Part shown: positions 48,615-59,507 of the stretch, one piece after another
Layout of the letters: every line of letters starts with the position of its first letter
How positions within the stretch are numbered: position 1 is the first letter of the stretch
From: Nematostella vectensis
Taxonomy: Eukaryota > Cnidaria > Anthozoa > Actiniaria > Edwardsiidae
DNA: 60,000 bases
NCBI RefSeq assembly: GCF_932526225.1
Contig: NC_064034.1
Location: forward strand, 21,295,747-21,355,746
Reading direction: 5' to 3'
Made by a program: the position numbers and the translations under genes
The notes under the pieces: generated by a model
What the model saw: the letters and a program-made list of their open reading frames with translations, nothing else
Databases searched by the model: none
What the model was told of the DNA's origin: nothing

Positions 48615-51600
48615 CTATGAGTCCATGATATAGTCCTTGTGCCAGACTGGTGCAGATTTGGCACGGCTAGATCTACGTGGCTCTTCTGGAGTGATCACTA
48701 CATTTTCACTTTCGAAGGTGCTATCTAGCATATCATCCTTACTGACATACAGTGGTGGTTCCCTAGATGCATTAAGCGCGCGCCTATTTCTGCGATACTC
48801 CCTCCCAGTTTGATCTGTTATCACATAGGACCTGGGAGTGTTGTGAACTCCACTGACACAACCAGGACTGTAATTCTTCTCCCCAGGTTTCTGAAACCTT
48901 ATCATATCCCCCTCCTTCAATGGGGGTATGGGCTTTGATCCCTTATCATAGTACTCTTTTGTTTTCAATTGCCGATCCTGTAGCTGTATGCGGATGTCAT
49001 CATGCACAGTGGGGAGAAGTGCTCTAGGGTGCATGGGGAGGGTTGTACGTACCTGACGACTGAAAAGCATCTGGTTAGGAGAGTATGGAAAATTACTTAC
49101 CTGAGTGTTGCGATAGACCATTAGACCTTCATGTAGATTGCATCCCTTACCTAGGATTCCCTTTACAATCCCTACTGCTTTCTCTGCCAGGCCATTGGAC
49201 TGGCTGTATAAAGGACTAGTAGGAATAACTTTAAATCCACATCGACTGGCGTATTCGTGCATTTCTTCTGCATTAAAAGGGTTGTTATCAGCTGTGAGCG
49301 TTTCAGGGTATCCATGTCTAGAAAAAAATTCGGTCAGCGCCTTGATAACATGTCCAGCTTTTTTCCCACTCATGTTCACTGCTTCTATATACTTGGAATA
49401 GTAGTCAATGACCACTAGGTAGAGCTTCCCTTGATACTCACCAATGTCTGATGCAATGTGTTGCCATGGCAACAGTGGTACCTCCCTGAGCTGCATTGGC
49501 TCTTTCTGCTGTTTTTTCTGTAAACTTAAACACTTGTCACATTTTGTTATCATTTCGGAGATGTCGGCACTAAGACCCGGCCAGTATACCGCGGCCCGTG
49601 CTCTAGCCTTACTTTTCTCTATACCAAAATGGCCCTTGTGTATTTGTTGGAGAATTTGCGGTCTCCATGTGACTGGAATAACTATTCGCTGGTCCTTCAT
49701 GACAAGCCCATCTAACAGGTGTAGGTCATGACGCACATTCCAGTAGGGTCTAAGTTGCACTGGAACACTTTGTCTGTTTTGCGGCCACCCTTCCCTTATA
49801 TACTTACCAAGAAGTAACATGTCCTGGTCCTTGCCTGTTATTTCTTGGAGCTGTGAGAGCTTCGTGTCTGAGACAGGCAGGTCTGTCATAATACAATGGA
49901 CCATGTGCTCCATTTCGTCATGCATGTCATTAGTCTGGGTTTGGGCTTCTGTGTCATATGCTCTGGATAAGGTGTCGGCTATGTATAGGTACTTGCCTGG
50001 CACGTAACGGACAGAAGTGTGGTATTTTTGGAGTCTCAGCCTCATTCGCTGTAGACGGGGAGGCACTTTGTGCAGCGGTTTCCTAAAGATGGACTCTAAA
50101 GGTTTATGGTCAGTCAACATCAATATCTGCCCCATAGGTATACATATTGAATCTCTCGCATCCAAATACAATTGCCAGCAACTCCTTCTCTATTTGTGCA
50201 TAGTTTTGCTCTGCACTAGTCAGGGCCCTGGAGGCATATGCTACAGGTTGACCATTCTGGAGCAAACAGGCTCCAAGTCCACTCTTTGAGGCGTCAACCT
50301 GCAAGGTGGTAGGTAAGTGTATATCATAGAATCTAAGTACTGGTTTGCTTGTGAGTGCTGTCTTTAGCTTAGCTAATGCTGCATCATGCTCTGGGTGCCA
50401 GGCCCAGGCTGCCTCCTTCCTCAGGAGCATTCTCAATGGGGCAGTCAATTCAGCCATGCTGGGTATGTACTTTGATAAATAGTTGATCATTCCCAGCAAT
50501 CTCTGTAAATCCTTTTTGCACTGTGGGACAGGCATCTTCAAAATGGCTGATACTTTAGCAGGATCTGGCGTGAACCCGTTATTACTGACCACCTCCCCCA
50601 TATAGCTTACCTTGTCTAGCCGGTACTGTATCTTGGATTTGTTGAATCTGATGTTGCGTTCCCTGGCTCTCTCAAGCACCTTGTGTAGGGCTCTGTCATG
50701 CTCGGCTGTCGTTTTTCCTGCAATAATAATGTCATCATAAACAGGAAGCACACCTATGTCACCAAAATGCTCCTCTACCATTTTTTGTGCCACTTCACTA
50801 GCACATGAAATTCCAAATGGCATTCTACAAAACCGGATCCTACCAAAGGGCGCGTTAAATGTGCAGAGTAATGATGCTGCATCACTCAGCTTCTTATGCC
50901 AATAGCAACTGGACATATCTACAACTGTAAATACCGTACACCCATTAAGGGTGCTTGATATTTTCTCGATTGAAGGCGGTTTATAATCTTCCCTTACAAT
51001 GGCTTCATTTAAATCAGGGGGGTCTAGGCATAGTCTAAGGGATTTATCTTTCTTCTCTACAATGACAAGGTTACTCACCCATTCAACTGGCTCGTTGACC
51101 TTTTTGATTACCTCCCGTTGCTCAAGGTCATTGATGGTGGTTTTTAACTGCTCTATCAAACGCAGTGGAACATTTCGTTGGTGCTGAATTGTAGGTCTTG
51201 CGCCCTCTTTGAGGCAGATATCATACTCGCCCTCAACACATCCCAGACCTGTGAAAACATCCTCAAACTGATCCAGGAGGTTGCGTGGCTGCTCTAGCGC
51301 ATCTATGCTAAGACCTTGCGCTCGCGCACCACCACTAAATGTGATTAAACCTAACGTCAGACACGTTTCTACGCCTAAAATGGGTCTAACATTGTGCTCT
51401 ACTATATAATACTCAACTGCGATTGGGCTCTCTTGCCCTTGGACAATTGTATCTATATAGCATTTGCCTACAGTTTTTAGGGGGTTTCCTCCGAAAGCTC
51501 GTAGTTTGAGTGCTGTTTGTTCGATCGTGCAGTCAAGTTCTTTCGCAACCGCTTCCGGGATCACGTTACATTCTGCGCCGCTGTCTAATTTGAAAGTCAC

Positions 51601-52524
51601 GTTCTTCCCATTCAAACTCAGGCACTGTTCCACACACTTTATCTTGTTGCTACTTTTGATCTCTTCGATGTAAAGGCTCTCGATTTCTTTGTACAGGTTG
51701 TTTGGGTCTTGCTGCTCTTGTAACTCGACCTCGCGGATAGCTCTAGAAGCACCACGCTGTTGTTGATGTGCTTGCGGTTGGGGGAGTTTCCTCGTGCAAC
51801 AGCGGGCGAAGTGATTTTTCTCCTTGCACCGATGGCAGGTTGCGTTGTATGCTGTGCAATTCCCCCGATCGTGTTGCAGCCCACAAAATCTGCATTTGAA
51901 GCTCTGTCCCTTGTTCTGATTCTGTGTCGGAGCTCTTGCGTTTAGCGAATCAATTTCCTTGATTTCCTGTGACTGCTCTGGCCTCGTGATCAACTTCGAT
52001 TGCTCAATCGCCTGCTCTGAAGCTCGGCACAGATTTATGGCTGTCATGAGGGTTAAATCCGGTTCACGGAGGAGTCGCTCCCTCAGCGTAGGGCTGTTGG
52101 TTCCAATAACGATTTGATCACGTATGAGCGAGTCTTTTATTACACCAAAGTCGCACAGCGCGGCCTTGCGTCTCAACTCGGTTAGAAATGTATCGAACTG
52201 CCGTTCCCCTTGAGTGGTTGTTCGGAAAATGTACCTCTCATAGGTTATATTCGTGCGCGGCATACAATAATCCTTTAGGGCCTTCAGGGTGTCTTTGACC
52301 TTTCTCTCTGCTATCGCCTCTGGTATTCCTGGTAGCGTCTTTAAAACTCTTCGGGCTTTCAGCCCCACTATACTGTAAAGTGTGGCCACTTGGACCTTCT
52401 CCTCCTTTGTTGTTAGCCCACTCGATATCTCGTACAGCTCCCAGCTCTCTTCAAACTCTCTCCATGCTTCCGCTAAATTCCGACTATCCATGTCTAGTTC
52501 TGGCGGTGGCTTGATTTTCTCCAT
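48615..52524 (-). pseudogene. gag-pol of a K02A2.6-like Ty3 retrotransposon, one frameshift
   Basis: The main frame (52524-50110, 804 residues) has a gag region. Two zinc knuckles follow (CRFCGLQHDRGNC, C-x2-C-x3-H-x4-C; CHRCKEKNHFARC, about residues 210-245). Then come aspartic protease LDSGAECNVIP, RT with VVDMSSCYW and VYDDIIIAG, and the start of RNase H (DASKSGLGACLL). A single-base frameshift near 50120 ends this frame early. The rest continues in the next frame (to 48615, 518 codons): RNase H end (LTDHKPLE), integrase zinc finger H-x3-H...CDKC, catalytic Asp in IASDIGEY and LTADNNPF, Glu in SNGLAEKA, and a C-terminal GDMIRFQKPG domain. No env. All other motifs are intact, so the copy is recent but disabled unless the break is a sequencing error. 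Confidence 0.95.
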
Positions 52525-52567
52525 ATCTATGATTATTGTCGCCCTGGACCTCCGACTCCTGGTACCA

Positions 52568-52721
52568 TGTAATGATTTCAGTTATGGCTGTAATAGTAAC
52601 AGGACTACAGGCTACGACAAGATCACATTCAGACTAATTTATTCAAATCACATCGCAGGCTTACAGGGTTGCTTGTTAGTCACGTGATGGCGTGAGTACC
52701 ATATAAGGACTACTCATAACA
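52568..52721 (-). repeat. 5' LTR of the Ty3 element (154 bp) with adjacent primer-binding site
   Basis: Identical to the left LTR except at two positions. In element sense it starts TGTTATGAGTAG and ends CATTACA, the TG...CA pattern. The next bases on minus are TGGTACCAGGAG, a TGG-initiated primer-binding site with ACCA-end complementarity. The tRNA species is uncertain. The outer duplication TAGTT is at 52722-52726. Confidence 0.95.
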
Positions 52722-53159
52722 TAGTTTAGGAAAACAGAGTACGAATCCTCAGACAAAGTTACACCCAGGATAACAGTTTTTAAATCAGGACACCAAAAGC
52801 AGTTACAATTTTCAGCTAAGAACTTGCTGACATCCATCCAAAATGCATTGATTTTTGGGCAAGTGAAGAAGAAATGATCCAGGGATTCCTCGTCTTTTTT
52901 GCACCAGTGACCGAGAGGCGTTTCAGAGATACCGAATTTGAATAACTTGACATTAGTATAGATTATTCTATTAAGTAGTTTATACTGGAATTCCCTGAGT
53001 CTGGGACTTAAGGTTGCTTTATTTGGAAGTCTGAATATTATTTTCCAATCTAGCTTGTCTGGAGAGAATAATGTGTTATATTTTGTTTTATTTTTTATGA
53101 GTTCCTTCACCGTTTTAAGAGAGCGGCAACACATCAACAAGTTTACAAGAAAGGTACTG

Positions 53160-53575
53160 CTCTTTGTAGGAGTGGTTGAGAACGTTTGTTACTAGAAAGG
53201 CAAGAAACTTAAAGTAATCTCTTAACAACCAGTTAGGGATGCCATTAGGCCCGCACCCCGTTACAGGATTCAGGGTATACAAGAATTCAAGGTACCGTGA
53301 TTCAGAAACCTCCAGAAGAACAAGAGAATTATCCTCCAGAGGGACTGGGTTAAGCGAGGGGACGATATTATTCTAATGGCTCGAAAAAAGGGTAGGCCGT
53401 TTAGCCCGTTTTCGTTGGTTTGACTGGTTAGGTTCGCCGAACGCGACATCGAGCCACACAGTCGTTTCAACTAACTCCACCAGCCTCTTGGAGCGTCATT
53501 TTGCAGGTGCTGGACCTTGGACTCGTAGAACAGTGCCTTGCATCTTTTTCTTTCGCGGTTAACTGCATTTCTAAG
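53160..53575 (-). pseudogene. LINE fragment: pre-RT linker and RT N-terminus
   Basis: Minus strand: RNAVNRERKRCKALFYESKV, then WWS, stop, LKRLCGSMS. After a frame change comes GCGPNGIPNWLLRDYFKFLA followed by ADV/VDVLPLS-like residues. This is the linker between endonuclease and RT and the first RT blocks of CR1/L2/jockey-type elements, with several stops. It is cut off at 53160 next to the L1/Tx1-like piece and at 53575 by the tail of another LINE. Confidence 0.7.
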
Positions 53576-53576
53576 G

Positions 53577-54706
53577 ATAGATAGATAGTTTATTAAAAAT
53601 ATGCATTGCAGCCAAAAGGCTGAATTACGCATTATGTACAAAAAAATAATATGAAAAATTTAAATACGACAATAGTTATAATTATTATTATGATAAAATA
53701 TAATTACTTCCTATAAAAATATATGATAAAATGTATATAACTACAGCCTAAGTTGTTTGATCATGGAGAATATGATAGTATTACTAGCCTTTTTTATGCG
53801 AAGTCTTGGAACATTAAAACGGCGCTGGTGTCGCAGAGCATATCGGGAGTGATAATTTACCGGCGGCAGAAGAGTACTTAACTTGTGGTTAGGATTATTA
53901 ATAGTGTCATTAAAAAGCTTACTGCACAGTAAATTATGATGGTCAAAGATCGGATTGATGTTAATATCCTTCGCTGATTTACACCTTCCTGATGTTATTA
54001 TTGATACCGCCCTTTTTTCAAGGTGCACAAACTCATTTTTCAAGTATTGAGGAAGGCTATTATAAAATACTGGCGCGGCGTAGTCGATAAGGGATCTAAC
54101 GCATGACGTGTAAAATAATACTAGCTCATGTTGGGGAACTCCAGCTCTTTTTAGTTGTGTTAGACAATAGTGTCTTTTACTAGCCTTTTTCGTGACCTCA
54201 GTAACATGTTCGTTCCGAGTTAAGTTATTCGTTAACGTAAGACCCAGCAGTTTTACACTGGTGACCACCTCTATCTCTTTACCTTCTATGCTTATCAGAG
54301 TGAAATCTCTCTCCTGTCTGGCGAAAGAAATTCGGAGTTCTTTCACAAGACCATTCTATCACTTTATCAACTAGCTCCTGCACGTGACTGTCACTGCCTT
54401 TCGCAATTACCTCTGACACCGTGGTGTCATCCACATATTTCCACTGAAGCGCGCTTATATCTAGGTCATTGATCATTCATGCGAAAAGCCAAGGGCCTAA
54501 TTTCGTACCCTGAGGAACGCCGGCGGGGACTGGGCCCCACTCAGAGTAACAATCTGATGCAAATTTAGTACGCTGAGATCTGTTAGATAGGAAATCTATT
54601 ATCCAGTTAACAATACTAGCTGGAAGATTGCACTGGCTACGTAACTTTCTAACAAGTGTACTATGATCTATAAGATCAAAAGCTTTACGATAGTAAATCA
54701 TGTGTC
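53577..54706 (-). mobile_element. 5'-truncated L2/CR1-like LINE with RT core
   Basis: Begins inside RT motif A (KAFDLIDHSTLVRKL) at about 54706. It continues with PAGVPQGTKLGP and KYVDDTTVSE (catalytic YVDD). After a frameshift near 54340 the rest follows: VTSVKLLGLTLTNNLTRNEH, KKASKRHYCLTQLKRAGVP, SLIDYAAPVFYNSLP, and a basic C-terminus to 53741. One TGA lies between GPWLFA and MINDL. The 3' end is a GATA tail (53577-53591) beside GTTTATT, as in the other LINEs. It inserted next to the older LINE fragment on its right-hand side in element sense. Confidence 0.85.
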
Positions 54707-55349
54707 TGATTACGCGCTATTCCCAAACGAGACAGTAGGTTATGGACTTTGGAGGCCTCAGACCATCCTTAACTGCTCGATAAAAGCTTTTCCATTACTT
54801 GCGCGAAGTTAGATATTTTACATGTCTGTAGGTAGTGGTAAGCCAGTGCCTGTCATCAGGGGTCGGTCGTAAAATAAGTAGCACTAATATATTAAATGAA
54901 GTTCCATATTATTAACTATTACAAAATAATCATAGTGTAGACTCATGTTTCGGGGATTAACTTAAAACAATTGACCAACAGATCAATTTTTGCTAGGTAA
55001 ATAAAATGTATTAGGGCAATTCCACATGAGACATGATATTTTCAGAATTTTTCAAATATTATATTTACTGACAAAAACTATCTCATTGAACAGCTTATGC
55101 ATGGAGCTAGCAGAAAATGGTATTTGTTTGTGTGTTTGTGCCACGCCCACCACGTGGGAGGCTTACCCTACTGCAACACTTAAAAATAAACATTTAGACA
55201 CAAAATACTAAAAGGAGGCAAATTAATATAAAAAATAAGGGGTTTGCTGAATAAGAGGTTTGATGGATACCTTATGACAAGTACTTTCTTTATCATGTTT
55301 GAAATTTTAAAATAATAAATTTTCTTCTTCATATAATTAGGTTGAAATA
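54707..55349. other. Gene-free stretch before the terminal repeats
   Basis: No coding sequence recognised. AT-rich unique sequence up to the inverted repeat at 55350. Confidence 0.45.
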
Positions 55350-55379
55350 GTGTTGCGGACATTACGTAATGTCCGCAAC
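55350..55379. repeat. Left terminal repeat forming a perfect 28-bp palindrome
   Basis: Two core copies abut head to head (GTTGCGGACATTAC then GTAATGTCCGCAAC, 55352-55379) with no spacer. No such palindrome exists at the right end, where the copies are spaced. Confidence 0.95.
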
Positions 55380-55733
55380 GTTTATACATTGTAATTCAAA
55401 TCCTCAAGCAGCAATTACATATGGGAAAAAAAACACATTTTGTTTGCTTTTTAAGCTAGTTTATGTTGTTGTTTGGGTGAAAGAATTTCAAGTGTATCAC
55501 TCTCCCCTTTTCTGTAGGGTCCAGTAAAAGATTGTTGCGGACATTACATTTCTATTTCCTCTTGCATAATCATATAAAATGTTTCATTAAGTTATCCCAC
55601 AATATGAATTTCAAAAAAATCACACTCAAATGGTGCAATGTCTATAAAACATGAACTTAATTAGTGTTCAAAGAGCCATTTCGTGGCGTGTGTCACATTC
55701 TTGTGCATAAATCAGTGAGTACAGATGAAGATG

Positions 55734-56940
55734 TCAGCGGGTAGAATCGAAGACCTTCTCAATGTCTGCAAGCATGGGAACCATGTATGGTCCTGCATTC
55801 GAGAGAGCAACTAGCCCAAAGAAAATGCAGGATACATGAACATCATCAATGTCATCCCTCATAGGCCAATCAAATCTGTTGGCTCCTACTCTGTGAAGAT
55901 ATTTGACCTTCACTCTTTCACCTTCCATACTTAGTACTCTCCAAATGTAGTATTTGCATGTACTGTTGAAATGATAGTGGACAGCATAGTACTTCTCTCT
56001 CTCAATTGTCGGATAGGGAATCTGCTGGAGTGCTCCCCTTTGAAGCTCAAGGAGAATGCCATTCCTAAACTGAGGAAGGGAAGCGGCCTCCACCATATGA
56101 CCAATGTCTGCAAGGCATCTAGCATATAGGCATGTATATACCCCCACAGTCATAGTCATTGCCGCTTGATTGCTGTGCAATGTCAACTTTGGTGTTGAAG
56201 AAGAAACCCCACTCTTCTATGTTGGCACCAAGCTCGCTTAGCACTGAAGCCATTTTATTCATTGCTTTCTGGGTTGGGGGCTTGACATAGTCCACTGCTC
56301 GGCTATCCAGCAAAAGAACAGCTTTCATGTGAGGTAGGACTGCAAGAAGGAACCAATGGTTGGAGTTTGGTGTGTTGCAAGGGACAAGGATCAGATCGTA
56401 GGAGAGGGGAGATTCATACTCTTTTTGGAGTCGAGTAGAGATAGCAGAAACCTTAAGCTTTTCATACACCTCCCATGAGATTGGGATTACCCTCTTGTTC
56501 TCTTGCCTTGACTTAATTAACTTGAAGTATGCATCTATGATGAAATTTGTCAACCACATATCCTGGGAACGGGGAGCAGAGTTGTTGACCAAGGCGTTGA
56601 TATCAGCAGGACCAATCAGCTGGTCCCCATTAAACTGTATGAGATCCCCCACAACAGCCTCTACCTCATTCATCGCATATTGGGGAAGAGAATATGGAAT
56701 CACGGGGACAAAGGTTGAAGTGTCTAGGCCATGTGGCAAACCCATATGAACATCACATTGTTGGGTTGTTTCCTTGGAAGTGCTTGAAGTACAGCTGTTA
56801 GAAGTTGCAGTTTTTTCCACAAAGATCAGATCATCACTGCAGCATGTTCCTTTCGATGTGCTAGCCTGAGTTTTTGTAACAGGCTTATCAAGATTATTCT
56901 CCTCACTAGGGAGATCAGCAAAATCATCATCTTCGATATC
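55734..56940 (-). pseudogene. Ulp1/SENP-like (C48) SUMO-protease part of the transposon protein
   Basis: An acidic linker (DDSDDIEDDDFADLPSEEN, about 56960-56890) leads into the protease. Helical section TNFIIDAYFKLIKSRQENKR, then NSNHWFLLAVLP with the catalytic His, LLLDS with the catalytic Asp, FNTKVDIAQQSSGN with the oxyanion Gln, and DYDCGG with the Cys at about 56148. One extra G in a run of five then shifts the frame. The reading continues in the next frame as VYTCLYARCLADIG. It goes on to a C-terminal domain, YYAVHYHFNSTCKYYIWRV and RFDWPMRDDIDDVHVSC, ending at 55734. Such proteases cut ubiquitin-like modifiers and are carried by several eukaryotic transposons. It overlaps the upstream frame by a few codons and was probably fused to it. 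Confidence 0.7.
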
Positions 56941-56975
56941 GTCAGAGTCATCAGAAACTGGAAAGGGGAAGACGT

Positions 56976-58742
56976 CTACCGTTGCTTGCTCTGCTGATTG
57001 TGAGGAGTAAAGACGGCATTGACAAATCCATCTTCATCAGGTTCGATGCAGTGGAAGCTGGAGATTCCAGGGATCACTTGGGATTCAGTGAAGTACTTCT
57101 TGATGCACAATAAATCCAGCCTCTCATTGAATTCCTTCTCTGGAATAAAGGAAACATTGACTTTCTTTGACTGGCTACTAGCCACCTGAAAGAATGACTG
57201 TGCATCACAGACAATGTTGTCACGGTTTGACTTTACAGCATTCCAAACAAGCCTCTTGATGGTTCCACCAATTCCATCTACTGCCCCCTTGCCATGAGAG
57301 GTAGCAAAGAAATTCCATTGCACATGTACCACCTCTTCTAGTTTGTGCAAAAAGCTAACAATGAATCGGTTCTTGAATTGAGAGCTAGGTCCATCAGAGA
57401 AGATGTAAACCTTGGTCACCTCGGGATGTCTCTGCTTAACAAAATCAGAGATTACCTGCCACATAAACACTGCGACTGCATTCTTGTCATGCTTCAATTC
57501 ATCTGAGACAATGACATGAGATTCACACACTCTCTCTGCATCTTTCGGTTTTGTCCAAATAGCCACAGTAAAAAGGGTGACATTGGTCTGGGCCCAATGA
57601 GCTGACTGAATCTCATCCTGAAACTTGCAGCTGTAATTCTCAGCGAAATCTACCTGGATGACTGCCTCATCTGGGCCAACATCGTCAAGCTTGCCTTCAA
57701 AATATTCAGACTGTGTTCTTTTGATGAAAACATGTTGCAGGAAAAAAGGGAGCTTTCTATCTAGTGATGCCAAAACATCACTAACTGTGCCTTCTTTGCA
57801 CACCTTTTGCATATTTTTCATAGTGGTAGTAGAACCATCCTTTCCTTCTTTTGCGACTGACACTGTCGTGCGCTCCCACTCATACCATGTAACTGTCGTA
57901 TCATCATACTCAAGCTCATCTAGGAATTTGGGACATTGGCTGCATTTCCCATGCATGCATTCCTCTGAATTTGGACTGCAGACAAAATTATCTACAAAAT
58001 CTCCTGTATAGCTTGGGAACTCAGTTATTTGTTTACTGAGACAGTCACAAATAAGCTTGATGTTCTCGTGATACTGGCACAAGCAGACATTTCGTGGCAA
58101 TTCTCAAGAAAGGAGAACGTGTGGAGGCCTCAGAGAGCTGAATTTACTCAGTCCAATCTTGGTGGTTGGGTTGGCTTGCAAGAAAAGAGCATGTACCTCT
58201 CTCAAAAAATACAAGAGATGTCTTTTCTGGAATTGCGGTTTTTTTCCTCTGTCTTGGCATGTTTTAAAGTCCTTTCTTCCTTGAGACTGTCGTGAGATGG
58301 AGTCGAGCACATAAAAAGCTTGTACTTTGGCTGTGGTTTCTTCATCCAGGCCCTTACCAGCTCGTTTGTGTTTTTTTGCATCATGGGGCAACCCAGCAAC
58401 TAAAGCAAGCTTCACTATCACAGCATTCCTTTTACGTGGACTTTTTGGCAAGTGGTGTTTAACTTTACCAACTGCTTTTCCCAAAGCCTGGGGAGTTTTG
58501 TAAGCTTTTTCATTGTTACTCTTAGTGGTTGTTCTTGCTTTAGCCTCATTCTTCCCTTTCTGTAACAGCCTGAATTTCCTTACACGGTTTGCCCTGTTAG
58601 CCTTTTTCTTGCGGTCAATTTCCTGCTGACTCTTTTCTTTTGGTCTGTCCCTTTCAGCCCGTTTTCTTTCTTTATCCCATGCATAATCCTTTCTCAGTTT
58701 GCTACGGCGTATCTGCGACCTCTCTGTACTAGTTTTAGCCAT
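56976..58742 (-). pseudogene. Putative DDE/RNase H-fold transposase with basic N-terminus, one in-frame TGA
   Basis: One reading frame from 58742 to 56976 (588 codons) is interrupted only by TGA at 58104-58106. Residues 1-212 are very rich in Lys/Arg and end FSSLRPPHVLLS. After the stop comes PRNVCLCQYHENIKLICDCL, a Cys/His cluster, then SEECMHGKCSQCPKF. The core has VIQVDFAENYSCKFQ, VTLFTVAIWTK, VYIFSDGPSSQFKNRF and FATSHGKGAVDGIGGTIKR. The Asp residues in VDFAENY, FSDG and VDG are candidate catalytic acids. I infer a transposase because of the flanking repeats and the fused protease; the enzymatic role is not proven. The C-terminus runs into the Ulp1 frame in a shifted register. Confidence 0.6.
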
Positions 58743-59326
58743 TTGAACGCATAGAGAACATCGAGTGAATGCTTTTAGTCATATGCAGTGTAGAAAAGGA
58801 TTATATTATAACTGGTCAGCAGTATCCCCAATTGTGTGCATGCTCAAAATGGGATACCACTGACCAGTAGAGAACAGAAAACATTGCTGAGACATATCAA
58901 GACAATTTTCACTTGATTTAGAATTATATAAACTCGATTCATGATTTTATCCCTATGATAGACCTGTAGTTGTACATGTAGCCTAATAAATCAGGTATTA
59001 TAAGACTGACATACAATAATTTTTGCTCTAAATCAGTTCTAATCATCTGACCTGAGAATACTTGTCCATCACAAAATCATTGGTATAAGTTTGAACTGTA
59101 AACAATCCCTAAAATGTAATGTCCGCAACAATATTTGTGTAATGTCCGCAACACACATTTTCTTTAATAAAAGCTTTCAATTCAAATTAATTTCAGATTT
59201 TTTGGCTATATTAATATTTCATCATTCCTGAGTAGAGAATACCTGCTTATTCCCTTTGAAGTTTGCACAAATCACAGGCAATAGCCTTTAGAAATGTGTT
59301 AGTAGAATGAGTGGTCTACTTTTAGT
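58743..59326. other. Right non-coding arm of the GTTGCGGACATTAC element
   Basis: About 580 bp between the first codon and the right end. It carries two inverted core repeats at 59116-59129 and 59139-59152. No coding sequence. Confidence 0.6.
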
Positions 59327-59507
59327 GTAATGTCCGCAACACGTCTAAAAAACTCATAGGGGCCTTTTGAGAAGAGCAATTGAGAATTATTTTTTTGTAT
59401 ATTTACAAAAGGGTTACAAAGCATATTTCAAGTGAGTTTCAGTACCTTTGCTGCATTCTGGTGGATTTAGCAGGCATTTAAAATGTGATTTTTTTTTGCA
59501 CTCTTAG

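Larger units (their letters stand above)
47968..53140 (-). mobile_element. L1/Tx1-like LINE 3' part, split by the Ty3 element
   Basis: Two LINE pieces, 53140-52727 and 48371-47968, flank the Ty3 insertion. The right piece encodes LREFQYKLLNRIIYTNVKLF and GHWCKKDEESLDHFFFTCP, the late-ORF2 region with the zinc-knuckle-like H-x4-C of L1/Tx1 elements. The left piece continues with TKYLIFNAKLSNFFPSVKLL and HRKKWKPFF, then a stop at 48180-48182, a 3' UTR and an A-rich tail (T-rich on plus, about 47968-47996). The two pieces join in sense across the 5-bp target duplication. The upstream part of ORF2 is missing. Confidence 0.8.
55350..59342 (-). mobile_element. DNA transposon-like unit bounded by GTTGCGGACATTAC repeats
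   Basis: GTGTTGCGGACATTAC at 55350-55365 is the exact inverse of 59327-59342. Additional copies of the 14-base core lie inside: an inverted copy at 55366-55379, a direct copy at 55534-55547 on the left, and inverted copies at 59116-59129 and 59139-59152 on the right. The inner copies sit about 180-210 bp from each end. This matches transposase-binding subterminal repeats. The single large coding region between them runs on the minus strand. No target duplication was obvious. It is about 4 kb. I cannot assign it to a named superfamily by eye; Sola-like or another four-cut DDE group is a guess. Confidence 0.65.

Noticed and set aside
49138-50289. Several plus-strand open frames across the Ty3 element
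   Set aside because: They are antisense shadows of the gag-pol coding sequence.
48615-52524. Endogenous retrovirus
   Set aside because: No env frame, and pol and gag features fit a Ty3 retrotransposon lacking an envelope.
57658-58295. Plus-strand open frames opposite the 4-kb element's gene
   Set aside because: Antisense shadows; the motifs (VDFAENY, FSDG, Cys/His cluster) are all on the minus strand.
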